Notes: a model not told the origin generated them from the sequence alone. A stretch of DNA of 64,000 bases from Salinivirgaceae bacterium (GCA_017527435.1 JAFXQB010000019.1:62001-126000); one strand, 5' to 3'; numbered from the stretch's first letter, positions 48,897 through 58,381 are shown. Made by a program: numbers and translations.

Positions 48897-51329
48897 ATGA
48901 TTTCATTATTTCGAAAAGGCAAAACGACACGCGCATCGTTCATAATCAACACTTTGGGAATGGGTGTGGCCATTGCGGCGTTCTACATTCTGGCGGTGCA
49001 GGTGCATTTTATGTTCACCTACAACAAAAATCTGCCCGACCACGAGAACATTTATGCAATGCACGTTCCGCGGTTCAACGGCGAGGGGCGTATGACATCG
49101 ATTTGCCGACCGCTGGCCGAGCGGCTCATCAGCGAATTGCCCGAGATTGCCGCGGGTGGCGAGTTCGGACCGTGGGGTCAGAGTTGGCGCAGTTACAGCC
49201 TTCAGCCCGAGGGCGAGCACGGCAGCGCCGAAAACGGGTTTCCGCGCAATTTGAACACCCAATTTACTTATGTGACGAAACCGACCGTCGAAATACTTGG
49301 TTATGAGTTTATTCAAGGCTCATGGGCGGCTATGGAAGGCGACGACCGCCATCTGGCCGTTTCGGAATCGCTGGCAAAGAAATTCGACCTGCAGGTGGGC
49401 GACATCATTCAAGAGAACGCCGACGATGGCAAGAAAATGTGCGAGGTGGTGGCCATCTTTAAAGACGCGCCAAAAAACAGCGACCTTGAGAGGTTCGACG
49501 TTTTGTGCGACATTGGCAATGTGTGCATCGACAATTGGAGCGAAGGCAGTTTCACCTATTTTGTGAAACCCACTGCCGGACTTACACCCGACGACCTTGA
49601 CCGCGCCGCCGACGCCCGTCTGCGCCGCGCCTGGACCGAGGGCGGTTTCTTCCCCGAAGGGTACGGCACTGCTGAAAACGACGAGGAACTTGAAGAGGCT
49701 ATGGGACAGATAAATGTCAAATTCATTCCCATTGCCGACCTATATTTTTCCGAAATAGGGTCGAACTATATGCGCCAAGGTAACAAGGGTATGGCCTACG
49801 GTTGGATTGCCATCGCTTTGCTCATCTTGTTTGTGGCCATCATCAACTATGTGAATATGTTTTTTGCGCTGGTGCCTGTGAAAATCCGCGGCATCAACAC
49901 CCGCAAGATACTGGGCAGCAGCCGCGCGAGCCTGACAATGAGCGTGGTTTTGGAGGCTGTGACAATGACGGCGGTGTCGATTGCCGTAGCGGCCGCTCTG
50001 ATTCTGCTGTTGCAGACGACAACCTACGCTGGTCTTATGGCTAGCAGTGTGTCAATTGTTCGGAACGCAGGTGTGGCCCTGCTTTGCGCCGTGGGTGCCA
50101 TTGTGGTGGCCGTGGGTTCGAGCCTTTACCCCGCGCTCTACATCACATCGTTTGAGCCTGCGTTTGCGCTCAAGGCGAATTTCGGCGCAAGCCAAACAGG
50201 CAGAACTCTGCGCTATGCGCTTGTTATGGTGCAGTTTACGGTGGCCATCGCCTTCATTATTATGACGGTTTTTGTTGATATTCAGAACGGTTTTCTGCTG
50301 AATCACAATATGGGCTTCGACCGCGAGAACATTGTGGTGGCGCACGTGTCGAACAAGGTGGGCAACGAGACTGCCATTGTTGAGTCGGCGCTGAAACAAG
50401 ACCCGCAGGTGAAAGACGTGGCGTGGGGTGACGGCAGGTTAGTGTATTGGGGACGAATGTCGTGGGGACGGCAGATTGACGGCAATCAATGTATGTGGGA
50501 AGTGTTTCCCTGCTCGTGGAATATGCTTGATTTTCTGGGGATTGAGATTGTGGAAGGCCGCAACTTCACGCAGTCCGACACGCAAACCGAGACCGGTGTA
50601 ATGATTTTCAACGAGACGGCCCGCAATCAGTACGGATTCACGCCTGGGAAAATGATTCCTGGTCACGCCAAGAAAGACGCCGAGATTGTCGGTATCTGCA
50701 AAGATTTTAACGCCTGGCCAATGAGCCAAGCCGTCCGCCCGTACTGCTTCTACGTTTGGGGCGACAACGGCTATCGTCCTTGCACCGAACTGTTTGTGCG
50801 CACAACCGCGAGCGCCGATATCCGTGAGGTTTTCAAACACATTGAGCAGACCGTTATGGGCTTCGACGAGAAACTCACCGCCGAAGACATCAATGTGCAT
50901 CTGTTCGACAGCGACTTGCAACAATTATACACTGACGTCGCAAAATTCGCGAAACTGACTCGTATGCTGTCGATTATCACCATCATCATCGCACTTTTGG
51001 GCGTGTTCGGACTGGTGCTGTTCGAGACCGAGTACCGCCGCAAGGAGATTGGCATCCGCCGCGTGAACGGCGCCACCATTGCCGACGTGCTGCGAATGTT
51101 CAATCGCCGCTACGTGCTGATTGTGCTGGCTTGCTTCGGCATTGCCGCCCCCGTCAGTTATGTGGTCATAAGCGCCTATCTGCAGCAGTTCGCCTACCGC
51201 ACGGCCATTCACTGGTGGGTGTTTGTACTGGCGCTCGTGGCTGTAATGGCCATCACGGTGACCATTGTGACGCTGCGCTCGCTGCGGGCGGCCACAAGCG
51301 ACCCTGTGGAATCGTTGAGGACGGAATAA
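48897..51329 (+). CDS. MacB/FtsX-type ABC permease 3 (divergent)
   Basis: 810 residues from ATG 48897 (MISLFRKGKTTRASFIINTLGMGVAIAAFYILAV); the frame extends to a TTG at 48852 but those residues are not family-like. It keeps the two-FtsX, two-periplasmic-domain layout (IAIALLILFVAIINYVNMFFALVPVKIRGINTRKILGSSRA; IITIIIALLGVFGLVLFETEYRRKEIGIRRVNGATIADVL) and ends TSDPVESLRTE. It is the most divergent of the four permeases. It lies 165 bp after peptide B, with no ATPase gene of its own nearby, so it likely uses the one at 37137. Confidence 0.9.
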   Translation: MISLFRKGKTTRASFIINTLGMGVAIAAFYILAVQVHFMFTYNKNLPDHENIYAMHVPRFNGEGRMTSICRPLAERLISELPEIAAGGEFGPWGQSWRSYSLQPEGEHGSAENGFPRNLNTQFTYVTKPTVEILGYEFIQGSWAAMEGDDRHLAVSESLAKKFDLQVGDIIQENADDGKKMCEVVAIFKDAPKNSDLERFDVLCDIGNVCIDNWSEGSFTYFVKPTAGLTPDDLDRAADARLRRAWTEGGFFPEGYGTAENDEELEEAMGQINVKFIPIADLYFSEIGSNYMRQGNKGMAYGWIAIALLILFVAIINYVNMFFALVPVKIRGINTRKILGSSRASLTMSVVLEAVTMTAVSIAVAAALILLLQTTTYAGLMASSVSIVRNAGVALLCAVGAIVVAVGSSLYPALYITSFEPAFALKANFGASQTGRTLRYALVMVQFTVAIAFIIMTVFVDIQNGFLLNHNMGFDRENIVVAHVSNKVGNETAIVESALKQDPQVKDVAWGDGRLVYWGRMSWGRQIDGNQCMWEVFPCSWNMLDFLGIEIVEGRNFTQSDTQTETGVMIFNETARNQYGFTPGKMIPGHAKKDAEIVGICKDFNAWPMSQAVRPYCFYVWGDNGYRPCTELFVRTTASADIREVFKHIEQTVMGFDEKLTAEDINVHLFDSDLQQLYTDVAKFAKLTRMLSIITIIIALLGVFGLVLFETEYRRKEIGIRRVNGATIADVLRMFNRRYVLIVLACFGIAAPVSYVVISAYLQQFAYRTAIHWWVFVLALVAVMAITVTIVTLRSLRAATSDPVESLRTE

Positions 51330-51449
51330 TGATGAATCGGTGAATTGAAGTTGAGAAAGTTGAGAAGGTTGAGAAGGTTTAGAATCTCAACTCTCTCAAC
51401 CTTCTAAACAGCAAAGCGCTCAACCTTCTAAACCCTAAACAGCGAAGCC

Positions 51450-51465
51450 CCCGATAGCTATCGGG
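51450..51465. repeat. CCCGATAGCTATCGGG palindrome, copy 5
   Basis: Third exact copy, in the 177-bp word-repeat gap between permeases 3 and 4, again preceded by AACAGCGAAGC. Confidence 0.9.
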
Positions 51466-51506
51466 ATAAACTCTAAACTTTTAAAAAAAACTTAATACTT
51501 ACAACA

Positions 51507-53864
51507 ATGAAAAGTTTCTGGAATTTTCTAAAAAACAACAAGTTGTACGGACTTGTAAACCTTGTGGGACTGACAGTATCGATGGCGTTTGTGCTGCTGC
51601 TGGCGGCGTATGTCCAACGGCAGTTGACAACCGACTCGTTTCAGAAGAACGCCGACCGCACCTATCTGATTGCCTGTGAGGGGCACCTGAATATGGGTTA
51701 TTGGCTCGACAAGCACCTGAAGAACAATTTCCCCGAAATTGAGAAAGGCTGCTGCGTGGCCAGTTTATCTTCGGCCTGCGAGTTTAAAATTGACGGAGCC
51801 ACCGTCTATGGCAGCGTTACGTGCGCCGACAGTAACTTCTTCGACATTTTCAGTTACGAACTGATTGCCGGCAACAAATCCGACTGGCACATATCGGGCG
51901 ACCAATGTATGATAAGCCAAAAGTTTGCCAACGCCTATTTCGCTGACAAAGAACCGCTTGGACGAGTAATCACACTAAAAAACGAGAACGACGAATTTTC
52001 GCTCACTGTTTGCGGTGTTTTCAGCGATTTCGGCAATTCAATCATAAAAACACCCGATGTGTTGGCCCGTGGCGAGGTGATGCCGAAATGCAACCCGTCG
52101 CACAATGAGAATATGAGCAACGCTGCCGGGGGCGTTTGCTTTGTGATGACTTATCCCGGGGCCGACCTTCAGGCGCGACAGGCCGATATGCTCGACTGGA
52201 TGAAACAGAACTGGTGGGTGTATAGAATTGGCGCGTTCAAAGATGTGAGGATGATTCCTTTACGCGATGTCTATTTCCTGAAAGAGGGTAACGGCGAATG
52301 GTCTGGTGCTCTGCACCTTGGCAACCGCAGTTTTGTGACCCTTCTGCTCGCAATGTGCCTTTTGCTGTTGGCGTTTGCAGTGCTCAACTATGTGAATATG
52401 AGCACGGCTCTGATGGGCTTCCGCGCCAAAGAGATGGCAACGCGGCGGCTGGTGGGTGCCGCCAAAAGCGGAATCTTCCTGAAAATTATTGCCGAAAGCA
52501 CCGTTGTCTGCTTCATATCGATGCTGCTGGCCGTTGTGCTGGCAGAACTCTTTGCCCCTGCCGCGTCGCGCCTGCTGAACTATCACGTTTCGGTGTTCAG
52601 CGCCATATCGCCCGTGAACATACTGCTTGTGCTGGCATTCATAGCCGTTCTGGGATTCGTAGCAGGACTGGTTCCCGCCCTGCTCATTCAGAAGGCGCAG
52701 CCAATCGAGATTGTGCGCGGCACTCTTCGGCGCAAGACCAAAACCGTTTACAGCCGCGTTATCATTGTGATTCAGAACGTTGTGGCCGTGGTGATGCTTG
52801 TGTCGGCGCTCACAATGTGGCTTCAGATTCGCCATATGATTAACGCCGATTTAGGCTACAACACAAAGGATATTCTTGTTGTCGAGAATGGTTTCGGCAC
52901 GTCGGGCGAACTTCGTCCCGCCATTGACAAACTGAATGCAACGTCGTGCGTTGAGATGGTCGGTCAGGGCAATGGAATCCCGCTTGAGCACACCAACAAT
53001 TCAACTATGACTATCGACAACGGCGATTTTGTTTCTTTCCAAGAGATACAAGGCGATGACAACTATTTCCAAATTCTGGGGTTGAGAGTGAAACAGGACA
53101 ATCATTTGGGACAGAAACAAGGTGAAAATAACGACCAATGGATTACATGGCTTAATGAGTACGCCTTCAAACTGATAGGTATCGATGAAACGGCTTCTGA
53201 TTTTGTCTCACCAGGCAACGGCACAATCCTGATAGGCGGAATCTATTACGATTTCAAGATTCGACCGCTTGAGGCTGCACAAAGCGCAGCACTGATTTCG
53301 AACTGGGGCGAGAGTTCTGACGACAACTATCCCTGGACGCTGATTATCAAGACGACAGGCGACCACGCCACCGCCCGTCAGCAGGTTGAGGCTGCATTCA
53401 AATCGGTCTTCCCCGATAAAATCTTCGAAGCCAAGTATATGGAGGAAATAATCGAAGATGGCTTCCGCGATGAGCGACGAATTCTGTCAGTAGTGCTCAT
53501 TTTCACACTGCTGTCGATTCTGGTATCGGCATTGGGTCTGTTTGCAATGAGTTCGTACTATATGCAGCAGGAGATTCGCAGCGTGTCGGTCAAGAAGGTG
53601 TTTGGCGCCGAATATTCGGGCGTGCTGCGCGAACTGGTACTGTCGTTTATGAAGATGGTTGGCGTGGCCTTTGTGCTTGGCATTCCGCTCGGCTGGTACG
53701 TTATGAGCCGCTGGCTTGCAGGCTACGGCCACCGTATCGACCTGTACTGGTGGATTTTCGCCCTTGCGGGCCTTGCCGTGGCGCTGATTGCCGCCGTTTC
53801 GGTTCTCTACCAAAGCGTGAAAACCGCAAACACCAATCCCGCCGAGGCACTGAAGAAAGAGTGA
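51507..53864 (+). CDS. MacB/FtsX-type ABC permease 4
   Basis: 785 residues, with N-terminus MKSFWNFLKNNKLYGLVNLVGLTVSMAFVLLLAAYV related to permeases 1 and 2, FtsX blocks LLLAMCLLLLAFAVLNYVNMSTALMGFRAKEMATRRLVGAAKSG and LLSILVSALGLFAMSSYYMQQEIRSVSVKKVFGAEYSG, and the end NTNPAEALKKE. The C-terminal helices match permease 1 more closely than permease 3 does. It is followed by 236 bp of word-repeat filler and the regulator gene, probably in the same transcript. Confidence 0.92.
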   Translation: MKSFWNFLKNNKLYGLVNLVGLTVSMAFVLLLAAYVQRQLTTDSFQKNADRTYLIACEGHLNMGYWLDKHLKNNFPEIEKGCCVASLSSACEFKIDGATVYGSVTCADSNFFDIFSYELIAGNKSDWHISGDQCMISQKFANAYFADKEPLGRVITLKNENDEFSLTVCGVFSDFGNSIIKTPDVLARGEVMPKCNPSHNENMSNAAGGVCFVMTYPGADLQARQADMLDWMKQNWWVYRIGAFKDVRMIPLRDVYFLKEGNGEWSGALHLGNRSFVTLLLAMCLLLLAFAVLNYVNMSTALMGFRAKEMATRRLVGAAKSGIFLKIIAESTVVCFISMLLAVVLAELFAPAASRLLNYHVSVFSAISPVNILLVLAFIAVLGFVAGLVPALLIQKAQPIEIVRGTLRRKTKTVYSRVIIVIQNVVAVVMLVSALTMWLQIRHMINADLGYNTKDILVVENGFGTSGELRPAIDKLNATSCVEMVGQGNGIPLEHTNNSTMTIDNGDFVSFQEIQGDDNYFQILGLRVKQDNHLGQKQGENNDQWITWLNEYAFKLIGIDETASDFVSPGNGTILIGGIYYDFKIRPLEAAQSAALISNWGESSDDNYPWTLIIKTTGDHATARQQVEAAFKSVFPDKIFEAKYMEEIIEDGFRDERRILSVVLIFTLLSILVSALGLFAMSSYYMQQEIRSVSVKKVFGAEYSGVLRELVLSFMKMVGVAFVLGIPLGWYVMSRWLAGYGHRIDLYWWIFALAGLAVALIAAVSVLYQSVKTANTNPAEALKKE

Positions 53865-54100
53865 GAAAAGGGTTAGTGGTGAGAGGTGAGAGGTGAGAGT
53901 TTAGAAGTTTAGAAACTAAACTCTCTCAACCTTCTCAACAGCGAAGCACTAAACCTTCTAAACCCTAAACAGCGAAGCGCTAAACCCTAACCAAGCGAAG
54001 CGACTAAACCTTCTAAACCTTCTAAACCTTAAAAACAATATATTTGTGAGCAGAAATTAACGTGCGATTTTGTGCGCAACTATCACTAATACCGATATTT

Positions 54101-55480
54101 ATGGCTTCCAAAACAGGAAAAATTCTTGTTGTTGACGACAACGCGAGCATTCGGCAGACACTGAAACTGCTTCTGCCACTGCATTTTGCACAGGTTGAGA
54201 CACTTCCGTCGCCTTCGACGCTCATTGCCACCATAGGCACTTTCAAGCCCGACGTGGTGCTGCTCGATATGAATTTCAAAACCGAGGTGAACACAGGAAA
54301 CGAAGGCCTGTATTGGACTCGCGAATTGAAAGAGATTGCGCCGCAAATCGAGATTGTGCTTTTCACGGCCTACGCCGACATTGAACTGGCGGTGGAAGGA
54401 ATGAAGCGCGGCGCGTTCGATTTTATTGTGAAGCCGTGGGACAACGCCAAACTGGTTTCGGTGCTGACGGCGGCCTGCAACAAGGCGGCGCAGAATGCGG
54501 GCGGCGGTTCGTCGCGCCAAGCGAAAAAAGCACCCGCCGAAGCCCGTGCGGCAAAGGCTGGCGGCGATATGTTCTGGGGAACAAGTCCCGCAATGGAACA
54601 AATCCGACGCACCGTTGAGAAGATTGCGCCAACCGACGCCACCGTGCTCATTACGGGCGAGAACGGTACGGGTAAAGACGTGATGGCTAGGCAGATACAC
54701 GCTTTGAGCGCTCGCGCCGACAAGCCAATGGTGGCTGTTGACGCAGGGGCCATTCCCGAGACGCTGTTCGAGAGCGAACTGTTCGGCCACGTGAAAGGCG
54801 CCTTCACCGACGCCCACACCGACCACGAAGGCCGTTTTGAGCAGGCCAACGGCGGCACGCTCTTTCTTGACGAAGTGGGCAATCTGCCGCTTCATCTTCA
54901 GGCTAAACTGTTGAGAGCCATACAGTCGCGCAGCATTGTGCGCGTGGGCGGCACACAGCCCGTGGCCGTCGATATTCGCCTAATCTGCGCCACCAATATG
55001 AACCTTGAACAGTTGGTGGCCGAGGGGCATTTCCGCGAGGACCTTTACTACCGCATAAACACCGTGCACATTGAGTTGCCGCCGTTGCGCAACCGCGCGT
55101 CCGACATTATTCCGCTGGCCGAGCGCTTCCTGGCCGACAACGCCGTCAAGTACCACCGACCGCTTACTGGTATCGACGAGAGCGCGCGGCAAATGCTCAC
55201 CAATCACCGCTGGAACGGCAACATTCGCGAGTTGCAGAACTGCATTGAGAAGGCGGTGATTATGTCGGAGGGTACAACGCTGACTGGCAGCGATTTGCAA
55301 CTGAACGTATCGCAGCGCACCGAAGAAATCCACCTGACGGGCCGCTACGACGAGGAAGATGAGGAACAACTTGTTCGTCAGGCTGTTAGCCAATGCCACG
55401 GCAATGTTTCGGCGGCAGCCAAAATGCTCAACGTGAGCCGCCCGACACTCTACGCCAAAATGAAAAAATACGGATTATGA
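54101..55480 (+). CDS. Sigma-54-dependent NtrC-family response regulator
   Basis: 459 residues from ATG 54101 (MASKTGKILVVDDN); a GTG at 54062 is unlikely. Receiver domain 1-125 with phosphoacceptor Asp56 in VVLLDMNF and Lys in IVKPWD; AAA+ domain 155-385 with Walker A GENGTGKD (186-193), the sigma-54 contact loop GAFTDA (233-238, the usual GAFTGA with G5 replaced by D), Walker B GGTLFLDE, and RWNGNIRELQN; C-terminal Fis-type helix-turn-helix (VRQAVSQCHGNVSAAAKMLNVSRPTLYAKMKKYGL). It is the obvious candidate activator for the three UAS/TGGCAC promoters. The histidine kinase gene overlaps it by 4 bp. Confidence 0.93.
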   Translation: MASKTGKILVVDDNASIRQTLKLLLPLHFAQVETLPSPSTLIATIGTFKPDVVLLDMNFKTEVNTGNEGLYWTRELKEIAPQIEIVLFTAYADIELAVEGMKRGAFDFIVKPWDNAKLVSVLTAACNKAAQNAGGGSSRQAKKAPAEARAAKAGGDMFWGTSPAMEQIRRTVEKIAPTDATVLITGENGTGKDVMARQIHALSARADKPMVAVDAGAIPETLFESELFGHVKGAFTDAHTDHEGRFEQANGGTLFLDEVGNLPLHLQAKLLRAIQSRSIVRVGGTQPVAVDIRLICATNMNLEQLVAEGHFREDLYYRINTVHIELPPLRNRASDIIPLAERFLADNAVKYHRPLTGIDESARQMLTNHRWNGNIRELQNCIEKAVIMSEGTTLTGSDLQLNVSQRTEEIHLTGRYDEEDEEQLVRQAVSQCHGNVSAAAKMLNVSRPTLYAKMKKYGL

Positions 55481-56352
55481 GTTGGACACTGATTCTGCTG
55501 ATAACACTGACTGCCACGGTTTTAGCCATCATCGCGACGGCCATCATCGTACACCGTCACCTTGTGAACAAGGTCACCTATATGATGGACTCGCTCGAAG
55601 ACGGTGAACTGAACTTCCGCTTTGTCGAGAACAGCCGCTTCAACCGCGCGCTGAACCGCATCCGCTACATCTACGAGCAGCAGCGGCAGCAGTACGAGCA
55701 GGATTCGTGGACGAAACTCATCCGCGTGCTTACCCATGAGATTATGAACACCGTGGCGCCAATTGCATCGCTGAGCGACGCGCTGTCGAAATCGGTTGAC
55801 GAGAACGGCAATTCTGAAATGGACATAAAAGCAGGATTATCAATCATTTCCGACTCGTCGAACAACCTGATAAAATTTGTGCAGACCTACCGCCAGTTGA
55901 GCGGTGTGGCGCGGCCAGTGCGAAAATCGCTCAGCCTAAAAGAACTGATTGATAAGATTATAACGCTTGAAAGCGAACAAATTGCGAGCCACAACGCGCG
56001 CTGCACCTACTCAACCGAAAACATCGACCTTCTCATTTACGCCGACGAAGGCCAACTGTCGCAAATCATTATCAATCTGATAAAAAACGCGCTTCAGGCA
56101 AATGCTTCGCAGATTACCATCACATCGGGCAACGGCAACGGCGACGAAGTTTGGCTGCGCGTGGCGAACAACGGCGACCCCATTACGCTAAGCAATCAAG
56201 AGCAGATTTTCATTCCGTTCTTCACCACCAAAGCCGAAGGCAGCGGCATCGGCCTGAGCATCTCGCGCCAGATTCTGCGCCAGCACAACGCCACCATCAA
56301 CCTTGTCAAGAGCGACGAGAGCGAGACGGTGTTTGAAATGGTGTTTAAATAG
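55477..56352 (+). CDS. Membrane histidine kinase partner of the sigma-54 regulator
   Basis: 291 residues from ATG 55477, which overlaps the regulator stop as ATGA; the upstream frame to 55393 lies wholly inside the regulator gene. One membrane helix (about 4-25, TLILLITLTATVLAIIATAIIVH), a short linker, the H-box VLTHEIMNTVAPIASLSD with His87, and a HATPase domain (LIKNALQANASQ N-box; EGSGIGLSISRQILRQHNATINL G-box). It has no periplasmic or PAS sensor domain, so it may sense through the membrane helix or through a partner such as the permeases. Pairs with the response regulator to control the exporter regulon. Confidence 0.92.
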   Translation: MSWTLILLITLTATVLAIIATAIIVHRHLVNKVTYMMDSLEDGELNFRFVENSRFNRALNRIRYIYEQQRQQYEQDSWTKLIRVLTHEIMNTVAPIASLSDALSKSVDENGNSEMDIKAGLSIISDSSNNLIKFVQTYRQLSGVARPVRKSLSLKELIDKIITLESEQIASHNARCTYSTENIDLLIYADEGQLSQIIINLIKNALQANASQITITSGNGNGDEVWLRVANNGDPITLSNQEQIFIPFFTTKAEGSGIGLSISRQILRQHNATINLVKSDESETVFEMVFK

Positions 56353-56414
56353 GAATGCGATTTATCGAGTCCGTAGTATTTTGTTGGAAATACTGAAATT
56401 GTCCAAATCCCGGC

Positions 56415-57644
56415 TCAGCCTTTATTCGCATACAATTCCAAAATCTTCAAAATCGTTTCCGACGACTTTTCCATACTCTCGATTGGTACAAACTCAAATC
56501 GGCTATGGAAGTTGTGACCGCCAGCGAACAGGTTCGGCGTGGGCAGACCCATATAAGATAGGCGTGCGCCGTCGGTGCCGCCGCGGATGGGCTGCACTTT
56601 GGGCTCGATGCCGATTTGGCGCATCGCTTCAACGGCTGTGTCAACAATGTGCATATGCGGCTCAATCATCTCGCGCATATTGCGGTACTGGTCGGTAATT
56701 TCAACCTTGATGTAGTCGCCGCCGTATTCCTTGCAAAGCGCTGCGGCAGAATCGGTTAGCCATTTCTTCTTTTGCTCGAACAGATTGGCGTCGTGGTCGC
56801 GGATGAGCACTTCGGCGCTGGCACGCTCAACATCGCCTTCAACCTTGAAAAAGTGGAAGAAGCCCTGATAGCCGTCGGTGTAACGTGGTGTGGAACTAAT
56901 TGGCACAGAGCCGATTATGCGACTAATGAGCAAGGTGGCATTCACCATTTTGTCTTTGGCGCTGCCTGGGTGCACGCTCTTGCCCGTGACGGTGATTTTC
57001 GCGTAAGCGGCGTTAAAATTCTCATATTCAATCTCGCCAATGCCGCCACCATCGACCGTGTAGGCGAAATCGGCACCAAACTGCTTCACATCGAACAAGT
57101 TGGCACCGCGGCCAATCTCTTCGTCGGGAGTGAAGGCGATTTTTATCGGACCGTGCTTGAAATCGGGATTATTCTGCACATATTCAGCCATTTGCATAAT
57201 TGCCGCAACGCCAGCCTTGTCGTCGGCGCCCAAAAGCGTTGTGCCGTCCGACGTGATGATGTCCTGGCCAACATAATTGCGCAGTTCGGGAAAGTCGGCG
57301 GGCGACATTACAATGTTCTGCGCTTCGTTCAGAACAATGTCGCCACCATCGTAATTACTGATAATCTGCGGTTTGACATTTTCCGAAGGCGCGTCGGGGC
57401 TGACATCGATATGCGCGATGAACCCGATGGCGGGCACAGCATATGGCACGTTAGACGGGATGGTGGCGAACAGATAGCCGTTGCCATCAATATCTATCTT
57501 TGTGAGTCCCAAAAAGTTAAGTTCGTCGGCCAGCGATTTAATCAGATTGAACTGCTTGGCAGTGCTCGGACACGTTGTCGAGCGCTCATCCGACTGAGTA
57601 TCAATCCGCGCATAGCGCATAAATCTTTCGGCAATCTTTTTCAT
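56415..57644 (-). CDS. pepT: Peptidase T (tripeptide aminopeptidase)
   Basis: 409 residues, the standard length for M20B tripeptidases, which release the N-terminal residue from tripeptides in the cytoplasm. Zinc-binding and catalytic blocks are GFIAHIDVSPDAP, LLGADDKAGVAAIMQM, IAFTPDEEIGRGA (Glu-Glu pair), YTVDGGGIGEIEYEN and the final FAGGHNFHSRFEFVPIESM with the last His. PIRGGTDGARLSYMGLPTPNLF is diagnostic. It lies 12 bp after the YgjP-like gene and is co-transcribed with it. Convergent with the histidine kinase gene. Confidence 0.95.
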   Translation of the reverse strand: MKKIAERFMRYARIDTQSDERSTTCPSTAKQFNLIKSLADELNFLGLTKIDIDGNGYLFATIPSNVPYAVPAIGFIAHIDVSPDAPSENVKPQIISNYDGGDIVLNEAQNIVMSPADFPELRNYVGQDIITSDGTTLLGADDKAGVAAIMQMAEYVQNNPDFKHGPIKIAFTPDEEIGRGANLFDVKQFGADFAYTVDGGGIGEIEYENFNAAYAKITVTGKSVHPGSAKDKMVNATLLISRIIGSVPISSTPRYTDGYQGFFHFFKVEGDVERASAEVLIRDHDANLFEQKKKWLTDSAAALCKEYGGDYIKVEITDQYRNMREMIEPHMHIVDTAVEAMRQIGIEPKVQPIRGGTDGARLSYMGLPTPNLFAGGHNFHSRFEFVPIESMEKSSETILKILELYANKG

Positions 57645-57656
57645 AATCGTTGCGTC

Positions 57657-58373
57657 TTATATCTGTATCTTATACTTATTCAATTCTTTATCCAAACGTT
57701 TCTCGTTTCCGCCAACCAGCGAGTCGAGCAGAGCGTGAAACTGCGGTCCGTGGTTCTTGTGAACGGTGTGGCAAAGTTCGTGCAAAATTACAAAGTCCGA
57801 CAAATATTCAGGCAGTGTCATCAGGCAGATGTTCAGATTGATGTTGTTCCGCACCGAACAACTACCCCAACGCGTGTGTACATTCTTGACTGTCAGTTGG
57901 TTGTAACTGAATCCGTGGGCGGCTGCCAGTTTTGCCACTCTGTCGGGCAGATAGGTTTTGGCTTCGTGCCGCAGCAATTCTGTCAGAAACATACGGATTT
58001 GCCGCTGAACCTGTGCCGAACTGAAGTCGGTGTCGGCAGGGAAGCGCATCTCGTAGCCGCCATCGGCCTTCACAGCCTGCACGCAGCGCGTCTGGCATCG
58101 GCAGAACCGAACTGTGTGATAGCGCGTGCTGAACGGCCGCTCTTCGTTGTAAACGTTTGATTTTAAGGCTGCATCTAATTGCTGCAGATGACTAGCAATC
58201 CACTCGCGGTTTTCAAGGGCGAAGCGGTATCCCATATCAAAAGTCGCAAAACGCGGAACCACCACCGCGGGCGGCTGTCCTGGCTTTAGTTTGATTGAGA
58301 TTCGGTGTGCCTGATGGTGCTTGCGGACGACTATCCCCCCAACGTCTTCAAGCGTATATGATTTGCTATTCAT
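57657..58373 (-). CDS. YgjP-like zinc metallopeptidase (SprT/M48-type, DUF45)
   Basis: 238 residues of the YgjP/DUF45 family. The zinc motif is VILHELCHTVHKNHGPQFHALLDSLVG (HExxH with a third His five residues on), following the family block VKNVHTRWGSCSVRNNINLNICLMTLP. Predicted cytoplasmic metal-dependent hydrolase, physiological substrate unknown. Start ATG 58373 lies 16 bp downstream of the SRP RNA 3' end, so the terminator's U-run abuts its leader and expression may come partly from read-through. Pairs with pepT downstream. Confidence 0.88.
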   Translation of the reverse strand: MNSKSYTLEDVGGIVVRKHHQAHRISIKLKPGQPPAVVVPRFATFDMGYRFALENREWIASHLQQLDAALKSNVYNEERPFSTRYHTVRFCRCQTRCVQAVKADGGYEMRFPADTDFSSAQVQRQIRMFLTELLRHEAKTYLPDRVAKLAAAHGFSYNQLTVKNVHTRWGSCSVRNNINLNICLMTLPEYLSDFVILHELCHTVHKNHGPQFHALLDSLVGGNEKRLDKELNKYKIQI

Positions 58374-58381
58374 TCGCGCAT

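Noticed and set aside
55393-55476. ATG start extending the histidine kinase into the regulator gene
   Set aside because: It would overlap the regulator by 88 bp; the ATGA overlap at 55477 is the usual coupled start.
56375-56394. AGTATTT...AAATACT hairpin between convergent hisK and pepT
   Set aside because: Weak AT stem without a U-run; not enough to call a terminator.
56772-58160. A 462-codon plus-strand frame across pepT and the YgjP-like gene
   Set aside because: It is antisense to two well-supported genes and its translation has no recognisable domain; long shadow frames are common here because of GC-rich third positions.
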